Positions 46,540 through 54,047 are shown, counted from the first letter of the stretch. The stretch is 64,000 nucleotides of DNA from Bacteroidales bacterium (GCA_022648545.1 JALCMP010000004.1:34655-98654); one strand, 5' to 3'. Made by a program: numbers and translations. The notes: generated by a model from the letters alone, not told the origin.

Positions 46540-47964
46540 TTATAATTCCTTGCGCAAACGGGCAATAGGGATCTTGAGCTGTTCCCTGTATTTTGCCACG
46601 GTCCTTCTGGCAACAATATATCCCTTTTCCTTCAGCAGGGCTACAAGTTCTTCGTCGGTTAGCGGATTAGCTTTGTTTTCCTGATCTACACTGTCATTAA
46701 GGATCTTCTTTATTTCCCTGGTAGACACTTCTTTTCCATCTTCCTTAACCAGACCCTCCGAAAAAAAGTATTTCAAAGGGAATATGCCGAAAGGAGTTTG
46801 TATATACTTGCAGTTCACGACACGCGATATAGTTGAAATATCCAGTCCGGTATCCTCGGCTATATTTTTAAGTACCATGGGCCGCAGTTTTGTTTCATCC
46901 CCGTCTATGAAAAAATCCTTCTGCCTTTCGATTATTGCATTCATGGTGCTGCGCAAAGTATTCTGACGTTGCTTTATCGCTTCAATGAACCATTTGGCGG
47001 AATCATATTTCTGTTTTATAAAAGAAGCCGTTTCCTTTTCGCTCTGGCTGGCACCTCTCGAAGGTTTCCCAAGATATTCCTTGTAGCGCTTGTTTATTTT
47101 CAGTTCGGGAACGGAATATTTAGGCATGGAGAGTTCCAGACGACCATCCTTATAATCCAACAGGAAATCCGGAACCACCTGTTGTGCCTGTTCCATATAT
47201 GAATCGTCTATTTGTCCTCCGGGACGCGGATTAAGTCTTACGATTACATCAATTGCAGCCTTAAGCTCTTCCTGTGAGATACCCATTCTGGAAAGGATCT
47301 TTTCATAGTGCTTCTTGGTAAATTCCTGAAAATAATCCTTAATAATAGCCTCGGCATTGTTTACGGCGGAGCTGTCATCCTGTTCCAGCTGGGCCAATTG
47401 CAATAATAGACATTCTCTCAGATCCCTGGCTCCAACTCCGGCTGGTTCGAATTCCTGAATCATTCCGAGTACTTTCTCCAGTTCTTCCACATTCGTTTCC
47501 ATATTAAGGCGGAAGGAAATATCATCGGATACGGAATCCAGATCCCTGCGTAAATAACCGCTGTCATCCAGACTGCCTATGAGAAAAAGAGCCAGTTCGC
47601 GGGTACGAGGATCCAGTCTTCTGTAGCCAAGCTGCATCACAAGATTTTGATGAAAGCTTTCCCTTACGGAGAAAGTATTGTACTGGGGTCTCTCGTCCTT
47701 TCCTCTGTTGTTAACATACAACTTATACGAAGGAGTATTGTCCTCCGAAGAATAATCACTCAGGGAAACATCTTTCGGCTTTTCATCTTCCTCCTCCTCG
47801 GAATCCTTTTTTTCGGCATCCTCGTCCAGCACAGGATTCTCCTCGAGTTCCTTTTTTATCCTTTGTTCAAGTTCCAGTGTAGGAAGCTCCAAAAGCTTAA
47901 TAGTCTGTATCTGCAGAGGTGAAAGCTTCTGAGTAAGTTTCTGTCTTAAATCCTGCTTTAACAT
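46540..47964 (-). CDS. rpoN: RNA polymerase sigma-54 factor
   Basis: From the ATG at 47964 the protein is 474 residues. Region I is glutamine- and leucine-rich (LTQKLSPLQIQTIKLLELPTLELE, quoted in part), an acidic region II follows, then the core-binding domain, and the C-terminus carries the RpoN box ARRTVAKYREQL that reads the -24 element. Sigma-54 requires an enhancer-binding ATPase to open promoters. A longer frame to 48039 runs over the divergent glsA-like gene and lacks homology. A -7 box ends 4 bases before the ATG. Confidence 0.97.
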   Translation of the reverse strand: MLKQDLRQKLTQKLSPLQIQTIKLLELPTLELEQRIKKELEENPVLDEDAEKKDSEEEEDEKPKDVSLSDYSSEDNTPSYKLYVNNRGKDERPQYNTFSVRESFHQNLVMQLGYRRLDPRTRELALFLIGSLDDSGYLRRDLDSVSDDISFRLNMETNVEELEKVLGMIQEFEPAGVGARDLRECLLLQLAQLEQDDSSAVNNAEAIIKDYFQEFTKKHYEKILSRMGISQEELKAAIDVIVRLNPRPGGQIDDSYMEQAQQVVPDFLLDYKDGRLELSMPKYSVPELKINKRYKEYLGKPSRGASQSEKETASFIKQKYDSAKWFIEAIKQRQNTLRSTMNAIIERQKDFFIDGDETKLRPMVLKNIAEDTGLDISTISRVVNCKYIQTPFGIFPLKYFFSEGLVKEDGKEVSTREIKKILNDSVDQENKANPLTDEELVALLKEKGYIVARRTVAKYREQLKIPIARLRKEL

Positions 47965-47968
47965 ATTA

Positions 47969-47976
47969 CAAAGATA
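47969..47976 (-). promoter_or_regulatory. -7 promoter box of rpoN
   Basis: TATCTTTG on the minus strand with only 4 bases between it and the rpoN ATG at 47964. Confidence 0.5.
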
Positions 47977-48017
47977 CAATTTTTCTTTAACTTCGCATTT
48001 GTAACACCCTATTGAGA

Positions 48018-48857
48018 ATGAAACCTGACAAACAGCCACTACACATAGACATAAGGAGCGTATTGTACTCGAAGAGCCGTTATTGGGGAAAACATGCTCC
48101 CGAATTTATAATAAACATATTAAAAAGGATAGTCCATCAGGACGAACTCAACAGCATACTCGATAAAACGGCAGGCACGGAGGGAGCCGGATTCGCAGGC
48201 AAGATACTCGAAAATCTGAACGTAGAATGCAGTCCGATTTATAAAAACAAACCCGCAATAAAAAACGACGGAAGATATATTTTCGTTTCGAATCATCCGC
48301 TCGGCGGACTGGACGGGCTTGCCCTTATAGCCGAAATAGGAAAATCTTTCGGTGAAATAAAATTCATTGTAAACGACTTTCTGATGTTTGTCAAACCTCT
48401 GGAAAACTTATTCGTCCCGGTAAACAAGGTCGGCAAAATGGACGTGCACTACATCAATAAGATGGAAGAGGCATATTCTTCGAACTGCCATATATTAAAT
48501 TTCCCGGCCGGACTATGTTCAAGGCTTATTAACGGAAAAATTACCGACCTCCCTTGGAAAAGCAGTTTCCTAAAGCAGGCTGTAAAATACAACAGAGAGG
48601 TAGTTCCGGTATATTTCGGAGGGAAAAATTCTACATTCTTTTACAAATTTGCTAATCTTAGAAAAAGAATGGGAATAAAATTCAATATAGAAATGATGTT
48701 CCTGCCGCATGAAATGTTCAAGAACAAAGAACAGAAATTCACGTATGTGGTAGGAGAACCCATAAAAATAGAATCGTTCTCAAATGCACGCATGGCAAAC
48801 GAAAAATGCGCGGAGATAAGACAAATCGCATATAATCTGCGGAAATTGATTAAATGA
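48018..48857 (+). CDS. glsA: GlsA-like O-acyltransferase of glycine-lipid synthesis
   Basis: The 279-residue protein is a PlsC-like acyltransferase; NHPLGGLDG is the acyltransferase histidine-aspartate box and FPAGLCSR a second conserved block. In Bacteroides thetaiotaomicron the GlsA/GlsB pair makes glycine lipids: GlsB N-acylates glycine and GlsA adds the second acyl chain. The gene next door is a GlsB-type acyltransferase and the two overlap by 4 bases, which supports this reading. An in-frame TTG at 48012 is less likely than the ATG at 48018. A near-consensus TAACTTCG box lies at 47988-47995. Confidence 0.8.
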   Translation: MKPDKQPLHIDIRSVLYSKSRYWGKHAPEFIINILKRIVHQDELNSILDKTAGTEGAGFAGKILENLNVECSPIYKNKPAIKNDGRYIFVSNHPLGGLDGLALIAEIGKSFGEIKFIVNDFLMFVKPLENLFVPVNKVGKMDVHYINKMEEAYSSNCHILNFPAGLCSRLINGKITDLPWKSSFLKQAVKYNREVVPVYFGGKNSTFFYKFANLRKRMGIKFNIEMMFLPHEMFKNKEQKFTYVVGEPIKIESFSNARMANEKCAEIRQIAYNLRKLIK

Positions 48858-49819
48858 TAATGAAAGCTGTAAGACAACCGGTAAGCAGAAACCTTATTTT
48901 AAAGGAGCTCACCAAAGACAAATTCATAAGATCCACCAGAAAAGGAGGAAATTATCTATATGAAGTAACTGCAAAAAATTCACCCTATACAATGCAGGAA
49001 ATAGGCAGATTGAGGGAAATTTCCTTCCGTCTTGCAGGCGGAGGAACCGGGAAAAGCGTAGATATCGATGATTTCGATACCGATGCGTATGAACCTTATA
49101 AACAGCTTATTGTCTGGGATCCCAAGGAGATGGAGATTCTTGGCGGATACAGATACATAGATTGCGGAGGTCTTCCTATTGAGAAAATGGCTACAAAAGA
49201 ACTATTTTCGTTCTCAGACGAGTTCAAGAGCAAATACCTGCCGTTTACAATAGAGCTCGGACGTTCCTTCATACAGCCGAATTACCAGAGCACCAATCTG
49301 AGAAGGAAAAGTCTCTATGCACTCGACAATCTCTGGGATGGGCTGGGCGCCCTGGTTGTAAGATATTCCAACATAAAATACTTTTTCGGTAAAGTTACAA
49401 TGTATACGTCCTATAATATAAGAGCACGAAATCTTCTTATGAATTTCCTTAGTAAATATTTCCACGACGACAAGAATCTGGTAAGACCTATAAAATCCAT
49501 AGACTGCGACCTCAAAAACCCGTTTTTCGTAGAACTATACAGCAACCTCAATTACCACGAAGCTTACAAGGTTCTCCTAAAAGAAATAAAAAATCACGGC
49601 GAACATATACCTCCCCTGATAAACTCCTATATGAAACTGTCTCCCAGTATGAAAGTATTCGGTACCTCAGTAAACGAAGGATTCGGAGGCGTTGAAGAAA
49701 CGGGCATTTTGGTAAACATAAAAGATATTTATCCGGAAAAGATAGAACGCCATATAAAGCCTCTTATAGACTGGGCTCAGAAAATCAAAGTAAAGTGGTG
49801 GAGAAAGAAGGATAAATAA
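48854..49819 (+). CDS. glsB: GlsB-like N-acyltransferase (GNAT-type)
   Basis: The 321-residue protein belongs to the acyltransferases once labelled hemolysin-like; YRYIDCGG, ELGRSFIQPNYQ and the GLGALVVRYSN segment match OlsB/GlsB proteins that transfer a 3-hydroxyacyl group to an amino acid. With the preceding GlsA-like enzyme it should produce N-acyl glycine lipids, possibly extended to serine-glycine lipids. It starts inside the last codons of glsA (ATGA overlap) and overlaps the convergent SPOR-like gene by 35 bases. Confidence 0.8.
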   Translation: MIMKAVRQPVSRNLILKELTKDKFIRSTRKGGNYLYEVTAKNSPYTMQEIGRLREISFRLAGGGTGKSVDIDDFDTDAYEPYKQLIVWDPKEMEILGGYRYIDCGGLPIEKMATKELFSFSDEFKSKYLPFTIELGRSFIQPNYQSTNLRRKSLYALDNLWDGLGALVVRYSNIKYFFGKVTMYTSYNIRARNLLMNFLSKYFHDDKNLVRPIKSIDCDLKNPFFVELYSNLNYHEAYKVLLKEIKNHGEHIPPLINSYMKLSPSMKVFGTSVNEGFGGVEETGILVNIKDIYPEKIERHIKPLIDWAQKIKVKWWRKKDK

Positions 49820-50333
49820 TTCTCTCCCTTATTATGAATGCATCGGGAAAAGACCGCTTTACGGTATCCAACACTGTAACTGCATCCGATTTCGTCCTAA
49901 AATCGCCGACAACCACTTTAAAAAAAGGAGAATTATAACTCCGGTAAACCGGAATTTTAGGAAAAGCCTCGCGAAATTTCTCTTCTATATCCGACGAAAC
50001 CGTACGGGCGTCCTGTTTATTGTCGAAATACAGTCTTATCCGGTAACCGCTCACACGCCTGTCGGGATTAGCTAAAATATATTTTTCAAAAGCCGTGTCT
50101 ATAGCTGCATTTTTGCGTATTACAATTTTTCCGCCGTCTATAGACGATATGTAATCGTAAACGGAAAGGCCTGCCAATGAAGAATCCACCGGAGAAGCAG
50201 GACGGGCAACAGACGCAGACGTACTATCCGCTACCGTAGACACCGTTAAAGTATCACACTTTATGAACTCCGCCCCATATAACGACGCAGAATATAAAAC
50301 AGTTGCTGCGAAAAATGCAAAAATCCTTTCCAT
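49785..50333 (-). CDS. Exported SPOR-like domain protein
   Basis: From the ATG at 50333 the protein has 182 residues: a signal peptide (MERIFAFFAATVLYSASLYGA), a Ser/Thr/Ala linker and a C-terminal SPOR-like domain (GYRIRLYFDNKQDARTVSS, then YNSPFFKVVVGDF with the typical VxVGxF strand). SPOR domains bind glycan strands stripped of stem peptides. A longer frame to 50366 overlaps the previous gene. It starts 1 base after the LEA-like gene and its 3' end overlaps glsB by 35 bases. Confidence 0.78.
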   Translation of the reverse strand: MERIFAFFAATVLYSASLYGAEFIKCDTLTVSTVADSTSASVARPASPVDSSLAGLSVYDYISSIDGGKIVIRKNAAIDTAFEKYILANPDRRVSGYRIRLYFDNKQDARTVSSDIEEKFREAFPKIPVYRSYNSPFFKVVVGDFRTKSDAVTVLDTVKRSFPDAFIIRERIIYPSFSTTLL

Positions 50334-50334
50334 A

Positions 50335-50817
50335 TTATTTCTTTTTAAGCATGCGTTCCATACCATTCATAAAATCCTTTAAAGGGACATTGCGCATACG
50401 GTATTTTTTTACTACCGGTCCCTTTCTGAACCTTATGCAGGCATCCACAACATAATCTTCACATTCAAGAATATCCTTTCCCTTCCCTGAGATCAACAGC
50501 CCGAGCGGATCAAAAAACCTCACTGCTATTTTCACAACCGGACGGGATTCTCCTTTTCTGCTTATAGAAAACGGACTCAATAGTTTTAGTAAAGCAACTG
50601 AGTCATTCTTTCTTTTTACATATCCCTGTATATCGGTGATTTTGAAGCCCAAAGCAGAAGGATTATACACCAACAGGTAAAAGGAAGCCACAAGTTCCGA
50701 AGCAGATCGTATTTTAACGGACTCCAGGCCGGCTTGCCTGATTTGCACGTCGGCAAGCCGCGACGAACATCCGCAAGTCAGCACAACAACTGCAAACAAG
50801 ACCAAAAATCTTTTCAT
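50335..50817 (-). CDS. LEA14-like lipoprotein
   Basis: The 160-residue protein has a lipoprotein signal (LTCGC, cysteine 17) and a beta-sandwich pattern resembling LEA type-2 (LEA14/WHy) domains, with the YNPSALGFKI motif typical of the NPx-containing strand. Such domains occur in Bacteroidota lipoproteins of unknown role. It is co-transcribed with the SPOR-like gene (1-base gap). A -7 box lies 39 bases upstream. Confidence 0.65.
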   Translation of the reverse strand: MKRFLVLFAVVVLTCGCSSRLADVQIRQAGLESVKIRSASELVASFYLLVYNPSALGFKITDIQGYVKRKNDSVALLKLLSPFSISRKGESRPVVKIAVRFFDPLGLLISGKGKDILECEDYVVDACIRFRKGPVVKKYRMRNVPLKDFMNGMERMLKKK

Positions 50818-50856
50818 ACGGTTTTAAGATAGAATAAAAACATCTTGAAAGTCAGG

Positions 50857-50864
50857 CAAAGGTA
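50857..50864 (-). promoter_or_regulatory. -7 promoter box of the LEA14-like/SPOR operon
   Basis: TACCTTTG on the minus strand; the divergent miaB -7 box begins only 18 bases away. Confidence 0.55.
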
Positions 50865-50882
50865 TAAAAATTATAAAATCAT

Positions 50883-50890
50883 TATATTTG
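50883..50890 (+). promoter_or_regulatory. -7 promoter box of miaB
   Basis: TATATTTG, 17 bases before the miaB ATG at 50908. Its position excludes the longer frame that opens at 50845. Confidence 0.65.
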
Positions 50891-50907
50891 CCACATACAA
50901 ATTATAT

Positions 50908-52419
50908 ATGGAAAACAAATTTCATTCCGTAAAACCGATATTAAATAAGGATTTGCCTCAGGTTTATATTGAGACATACGGCTGCCAGATGAACGTAAGC
51001 GACAGCGAAGTCATAATGTCGGTATTGCAAAGCGCCGGATACTCGCTCTGCAAAAACATGGACAGGGCCGACGTCATTCTTATAAACACGTGTGCCATAA
51101 GAGACAATGCGGAAAAAAGAATATGGGGAAGGCTCGATGTCTTCAGGAACATGAAAAAAAACAACGGAAACCTTATAGTGGGAGTTGTAGGATGCATGGC
51201 GGAAAGACTCAAGGAGAAACTTCTGGATAACGGGACGGTAGATCTGGTTGCAGGTCCGGATGCATACAGAAAGATAGGAGATCTTTTGGATTGTCTGAGA
51301 CACGGAGGGGAAAAACAAGCCGAAACCATTCTTTCCACTGAAGAGACATACGCTGATATTTCGCCTGTCAGACTGGATAAAAACGGAGTATCGGCATACA
51401 TTTCCATAATGCGTGGATGCAACAACATATGTTCTTATTGCATAGTTCCTTATACAAGAGGAAGAGAACGCAGCAGAAATCCTGTGAGTATAGTAAAAGA
51501 AGCACAGGAATTATTCGACAACGGATACAGGGAAGTCTGCCTGTTAGGACAGAATGTAAATTCCTATAAATGGGTCGATCCTGAAAACACATCAGACAGC
51601 GTGGATTTCGCCCAACTCATGGAGTTGGTCGCCCTTATAGATAAAAGGCTCAGAGTCAGATTCTCCACATCGCACCCCAAAGATATGTCCAACGATGTAC
51701 TGTATACTATGGCTATGTATGAAAACATTTGCGACCACATACACCTTCCGGTGCAGTCGGGAAGTAATGACGTTCTGTCCCGAATGAACAGAAAATATAC
51801 CAGAGAACAATATCTTGAAAGAATTGCAAAAATAAGGGAAATCATTCCTAACTGCGCCATAACAACGGATTTAATAGCAGGTTTCAGCGGTGAAACAGAA
51901 GAAGATCACGAACAAACACTCTCCCTTATGGAAGAAGTAAAATACGACGGAGCTTATATGTTCCAGTATTCCGAAAGGCCCGGCACTACGGCTTCGAGAT
52001 TATATAAAGATGACGTTCCTCCCGAAGTAAAAACAAGACGGCTTAACGAAATAATCAACCTGCAAAACAGACTTTCTCTAACAAGCAACAAAAAGGAAAT
52101 AGGAAAAGTATTTACGGTATTGATAGACGGCATCTCAAAAAAATCCGCCTCACAGCTGGAAGGACGAACTTCACAAAACAAGATGTGCGTGTTCGATGCA
52201 GGCGAACACAAAATAGGCGATTACGTAAACGTAAAGATAACGTCGTGCACATCTGCAACCCTAATAGCCGAAATAACCGACGAAAAGCCGGAAAAATATC
52301 CTTTACTCAAGAATCTGGCGGTCCTTAAAAAGGATCTTCGGGGAATAGGAAAGGAAATAAAGGATCTGCTATCCGGCGATCTGCGGCACAGGGATCTCCG
52401 CCACGGAGATAAAAAGTAG
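50908..52419 (+). CDS. miaB: tRNA-2-methylthio-N6-dimethylallyladenosine synthase
   Basis: From the ATG at 50908 the protein has 503 residues. The N-terminal UPF0004 domain carries YGCQMN and two more cluster cysteines (INTCAIRDNAE, VGCMAER). The radical-SAM motif is RGCNNICSYCIVPYTRG, and a TRAM domain follows at about 380-440. MiaB adds the methylthio group to i6A37 of tRNAs that read UNN codons. The last 50 or so residues form a charged tail beyond the usual end. A tRNA-Leu reading UUG lies 39 bases downstream. Confidence 0.96.
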   Translation: MENKFHSVKPILNKDLPQVYIETYGCQMNVSDSEVIMSVLQSAGYSLCKNMDRADVILINTCAIRDNAEKRIWGRLDVFRNMKKNNGNLIVGVVGCMAERLKEKLLDNGTVDLVAGPDAYRKIGDLLDCLRHGGEKQAETILSTEETYADISPVRLDKNGVSAYISIMRGCNNICSYCIVPYTRGRERSRNPVSIVKEAQELFDNGYREVCLLGQNVNSYKWVDPENTSDSVDFAQLMELVALIDKRLRVRFSTSHPKDMSNDVLYTMAMYENICDHIHLPVQSGSNDVLSRMNRKYTREQYLERIAKIREIIPNCAITTDLIAGFSGETEEDHEQTLSLMEEVKYDGAYMFQYSERPGTTASRLYKDDVPPEVKTRRLNEIINLQNRLSLTSNKKEIGKVFTVLIDGISKKSASQLEGRTSQNKMCVFDAGEHKIGDYVNVKITSCTSATLIAEITDEKPEKYPLLKNLAVLKKDLRGIGKEIKDLLSGDLRHRDLRHGDKK

Positions 52420-52439
52420 CAAATTTTACAAAAAAATAT

Positions 52440-52447
52440 TACCTTTG
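52440..52447 (+). promoter_or_regulatory. -7 promoter box of tRNA-Leu
   Basis: TACCTTTG, 11 bases before the mature tRNA. No TTG at the -33 position. Confidence 0.65.
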
Positions 52448-52458
52448 CCCCGCTGTAA

Positions 52459-52540
52459 GCCCAGATGGCGGAATTGGTAGACGCGCTGGTCTCAAACACC
52501 AGTGGAGCAATCCGTCCCGGTTCGACCCCGGGTCTGGGTA
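52459..52540 (+). tRNA. tRNA-Leu (CAA)
   Basis: The 82-base tRNA has acceptor arms GCCCAGA/TCTGGGT, D arm with GGCGGAATTGGTAGACGC, anticodon stem CTGGT/ACCAG with loop CTCAAAC (anticodon CAA at 52493-52495), a short variable arm and T arm CCCGGTTCGACCCCGGG. The discriminator is A. It reads UUG; A36-A37 are present but position 38 is C. Confidence 0.95.
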
Positions 52541-52548
52541 CGAAAAAA

Positions 52549-52580
52549 GCGACCGTAAAAATACGGTCGCGTTTTTTTTT
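52549..52580. terminator. Terminator between tRNA-Leu and the PEGA-like gene
   Basis: An 8- to 9-bp GC-rich stem (GCGACCGT with ACGGTCGC) is followed by nine T residues on the plus strand and preceded by A residues, so it can serve both directions. Confidence 0.88.
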
Positions 52581-52592
52581 AATTATCTCCGT

Positions 52593-53093
52593 TTACTTTA
52601 TACTAACCAAATGTCTTTGGGCTTCTGCAGGAAGATCGTTTACGTTAATAATCTTAAGCATAGGCTTTGCGTTGGCCGAAACCGGATTCTTTGACAATGT
52701 TTCGTTTATATACTCGGTATCGAGCTTGTACATTGCACCGGTTATAGGATCTACGATAAGAAAACCTATAATACCGCCGAATACTATGTTGCCGATATAC
52801 CATGCGTTCAGGGAAGAATCCACGGTAAGTATCCTGTCGGCATATCCGTCCATACTGATTTTTATTTTATATGATTGTCTTGTAAAATAACCGTCGCCCG
52901 ATTTTAGCAAAACGCTGGATGGAGTTACTCCGTTGAAAACGACAAACCCTTTCTGGTTTGTAATCTCTATTTTCGCGCCGGAAGGATTCGTATTAATACT
53001 AAGAGGCCAACTGCTCTTGCTTACGATAGAAGCACAAGAATCAAGTACAAGACCGAGCAACATAACGGTCAGTACCTTTTTAAAGATTTTCAT
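52593..53093 (-). CDS. PEGA-like lipoprotein
   Basis: The 166-residue protein has a lipoprotein signal (LDSC, cysteine 20) followed by CASIVSKSSWPLSINTNPSGAK, the opening of a PEGA-type beta domain in small bacterial lipoproteins (quoted here up to its first 20-odd residues only in outline). A glycine-rich hydrophobic segment near residue 100 (GNIVFGGIIGFLIVDPITGAM) is typical of the same group. Function is unknown; similar genes are often found in accessory DNA. It has its own full promoter at 53120-53150 and shares a terminator with tRNA-Leu. Confidence 0.7.
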   Translation of the reverse strand: MKIFKKVLTVMLLGLVLDSCASIVSKSSWPLSINTNPSGAKIEITNQKGFVVFNGVTPSSVLLKSGDGYFTRQSYKIKISMDGYADRILTVDSSLNAWYIGNIVFGGIIGFLIVDPITGAMYKLDTEYINETLSKNPVSANAKPMLKIINVNDLPAEAQRHLVSIK

Positions 53094-53119
53094 TTTAATT
53101 ATTATTAATGATTTAAATA

Positions 53120-53150
53120 CAAATATATGCCATGATTTTCAACCAGCCAA
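53120..53150 (-). promoter_or_regulatory. Promoter of the PEGA-like lipoprotein gene
   Basis: On the minus strand TTG (53150-53148), 20 bases and TATATTTG (53127-53120), 26 bases before the ATG. Confidence 0.75.
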
Positions 53151-53179
53151 TTTTTTTTAAAAGGATAATACTTCTCCGA

Positions 53180-53611
53180 TCAAAGAAGGCAACGATTCTT
53201 ATTCTTGCGATTCATGAAATATATAATAGTGAAATATATTACGGATAATACAAGATCGGAATAAAATATATATCCGTAAAAAATAATATTATAATTCTTA
53301 TAATCTCCGTTCTTTATATTATAATACATAGCGATTGTTGAGACAAGCCATGAAACAAAAATCAGAGTAACATATATTGTACTTACTATTAATTTCTTAT
53401 ATACAAAACAGTATTCCCCGAACAACGAATCGTCATTCAGATAGCTTAGAAACAGCATATAATACACAGGAAAAGAAACAGGTCCCAACAAAGAGGCAAG
53501 GAACCAACAAAAGCCGAATTTTAATACCAAATACCCTTTATATGCCATAAGCACACCGCAGGTGATAAGCAAACCGAGGAGTACTAAAGATAATACAAAA
53601 TAAATATTCAT
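53180..53611 (-). CDS. Hypothetical membrane protein, four predicted helices
   Basis: I do not recognise this 143-residue protein. It has four hydrophobic segments: about 3-25, 30-58, 72-95 and 112-135. It is rich in Ile, Leu, Phe, Tyr and Asn, and its DNA is visibly more AT-rich than the neighbours. A basic tail (NRKNKNR) ends it. It lies between a PEGA-like lipoprotein gene and a 436-base non-coding region with inverted repeats. No exact TAnnTTTG box precedes it. Base composition suggests recent acquisition. Confidence 0.55.
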   Translation of the reverse strand: MNIYFVLSLVLLGLLITCGVLMAYKGYLVLKFGFCWFLASLLGPVSFPVYYMLFLSYLNDDSLFGEYCFVYKKLIVSTIYVTLIFVSWLVSTIAMYYNIKNGDYKNYNIIFYGYIFYSDLVLSVIYFTIIYFMNRKNKNRCLL

Positions 53612-53889
53612 TATATATTTTTTAAATCAGGTTCGCTTTATCAAAAGAGACGGCACCTGAAAATCAAGAACCGTCTCTTCACTAACTAGATTTAAAGTCA
53701 TTCAGATCAGAAAAACACAGGAATAAGCCCACCCACATCAACAAACCAACAAAAGAGAAAGAAATAGCGTTAAATTCTTATCTGATAAGGACTCGTTCAT
53801 AAGTTTGCCAAACAAAACTTATCCCTGTGGCTCCCCTTGATCTATATGTAAAGATATAATTAGATTATGACATTGTCAAGAAAAAAAAC

Positions 53890-53912
53890 CTTAACAGCAC
53901 CTTAACAGCCCC
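53890..53912 (+). repeat. CTTAACAGC tandem pair, copy 1
   Basis: CTTAACAGC occurs at 53890 and again at 53901, 11 bases apart, one helical turn. The whole 23-base unit is repeated exactly at 53954-53976. Direct half-sites at 11 bp are the hallmark of OmpR/PhoB-type response-regulator binding. Confidence 0.85.
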
Positions 53913-53953
53913 CTCGTAATGAATTGATAATCAGTATACCTTTTAAAAAAAAT

Positions 53954-53976
53954 CTTAACAGCACCTTAACAGCCCC
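53954..53976 (+). repeat. CTTAACAGC tandem pair, copy 2
   Basis: Exact second copy, with half-sites at 53954 and 53965. It ends 71 bases before the esterase-like ATG. A weak -7-like TATTTTTA at 53998-54005 would place this copy over the -33 region. Confidence 0.85.
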
Positions 53977-54047
53977 AAAATGGCCTTTTTTACCCCCTAT
54001 TTTTAGCTTAGAAATGGCTAATTTTACAGAAGATTAAAAAGTTTTTC

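Larger units (their letters stand above)
53612..54047. other. 436-base non-coding region rich in repeats
   Basis: No coding frame is supported. It holds a 9-bp-stem hairpin (53645-53679) that reads as a weak leftward terminator, a 13-base palindrome CTTATC-T-GATAAG at 53777-53789, an 8-bp inverted repeat (53799-53806 with 53815-53822) and two copies of a 23-base direct repeat (53890-53912 and 53954-53976) just upstream of the esterase-ABC operon. Confidence 0.65.

Noticed and set aside
47965..48039. Extended N-terminus of RpoN
   Set aside because: The added 25 residues precede the conserved region I, overlap the glsA-like gene and include the -7 box.
50845..50907. Extended N-terminus of MiaB
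   Set aside because: A -7 box lies inside the extra segment, so the transcript most likely starts after it.
52459..52590. tRNA-Leu as an integration site with attL/attR
   Set aside because: I found no second copy of the tRNA 3' end downstream and no integrase gene.
53890..53976. CRISPR array
   Set aside because: There are only two copies, separated by 41 bases with no further units, and each has internal direct half-sites; this fits regulator binding rather than repeats and spacers.
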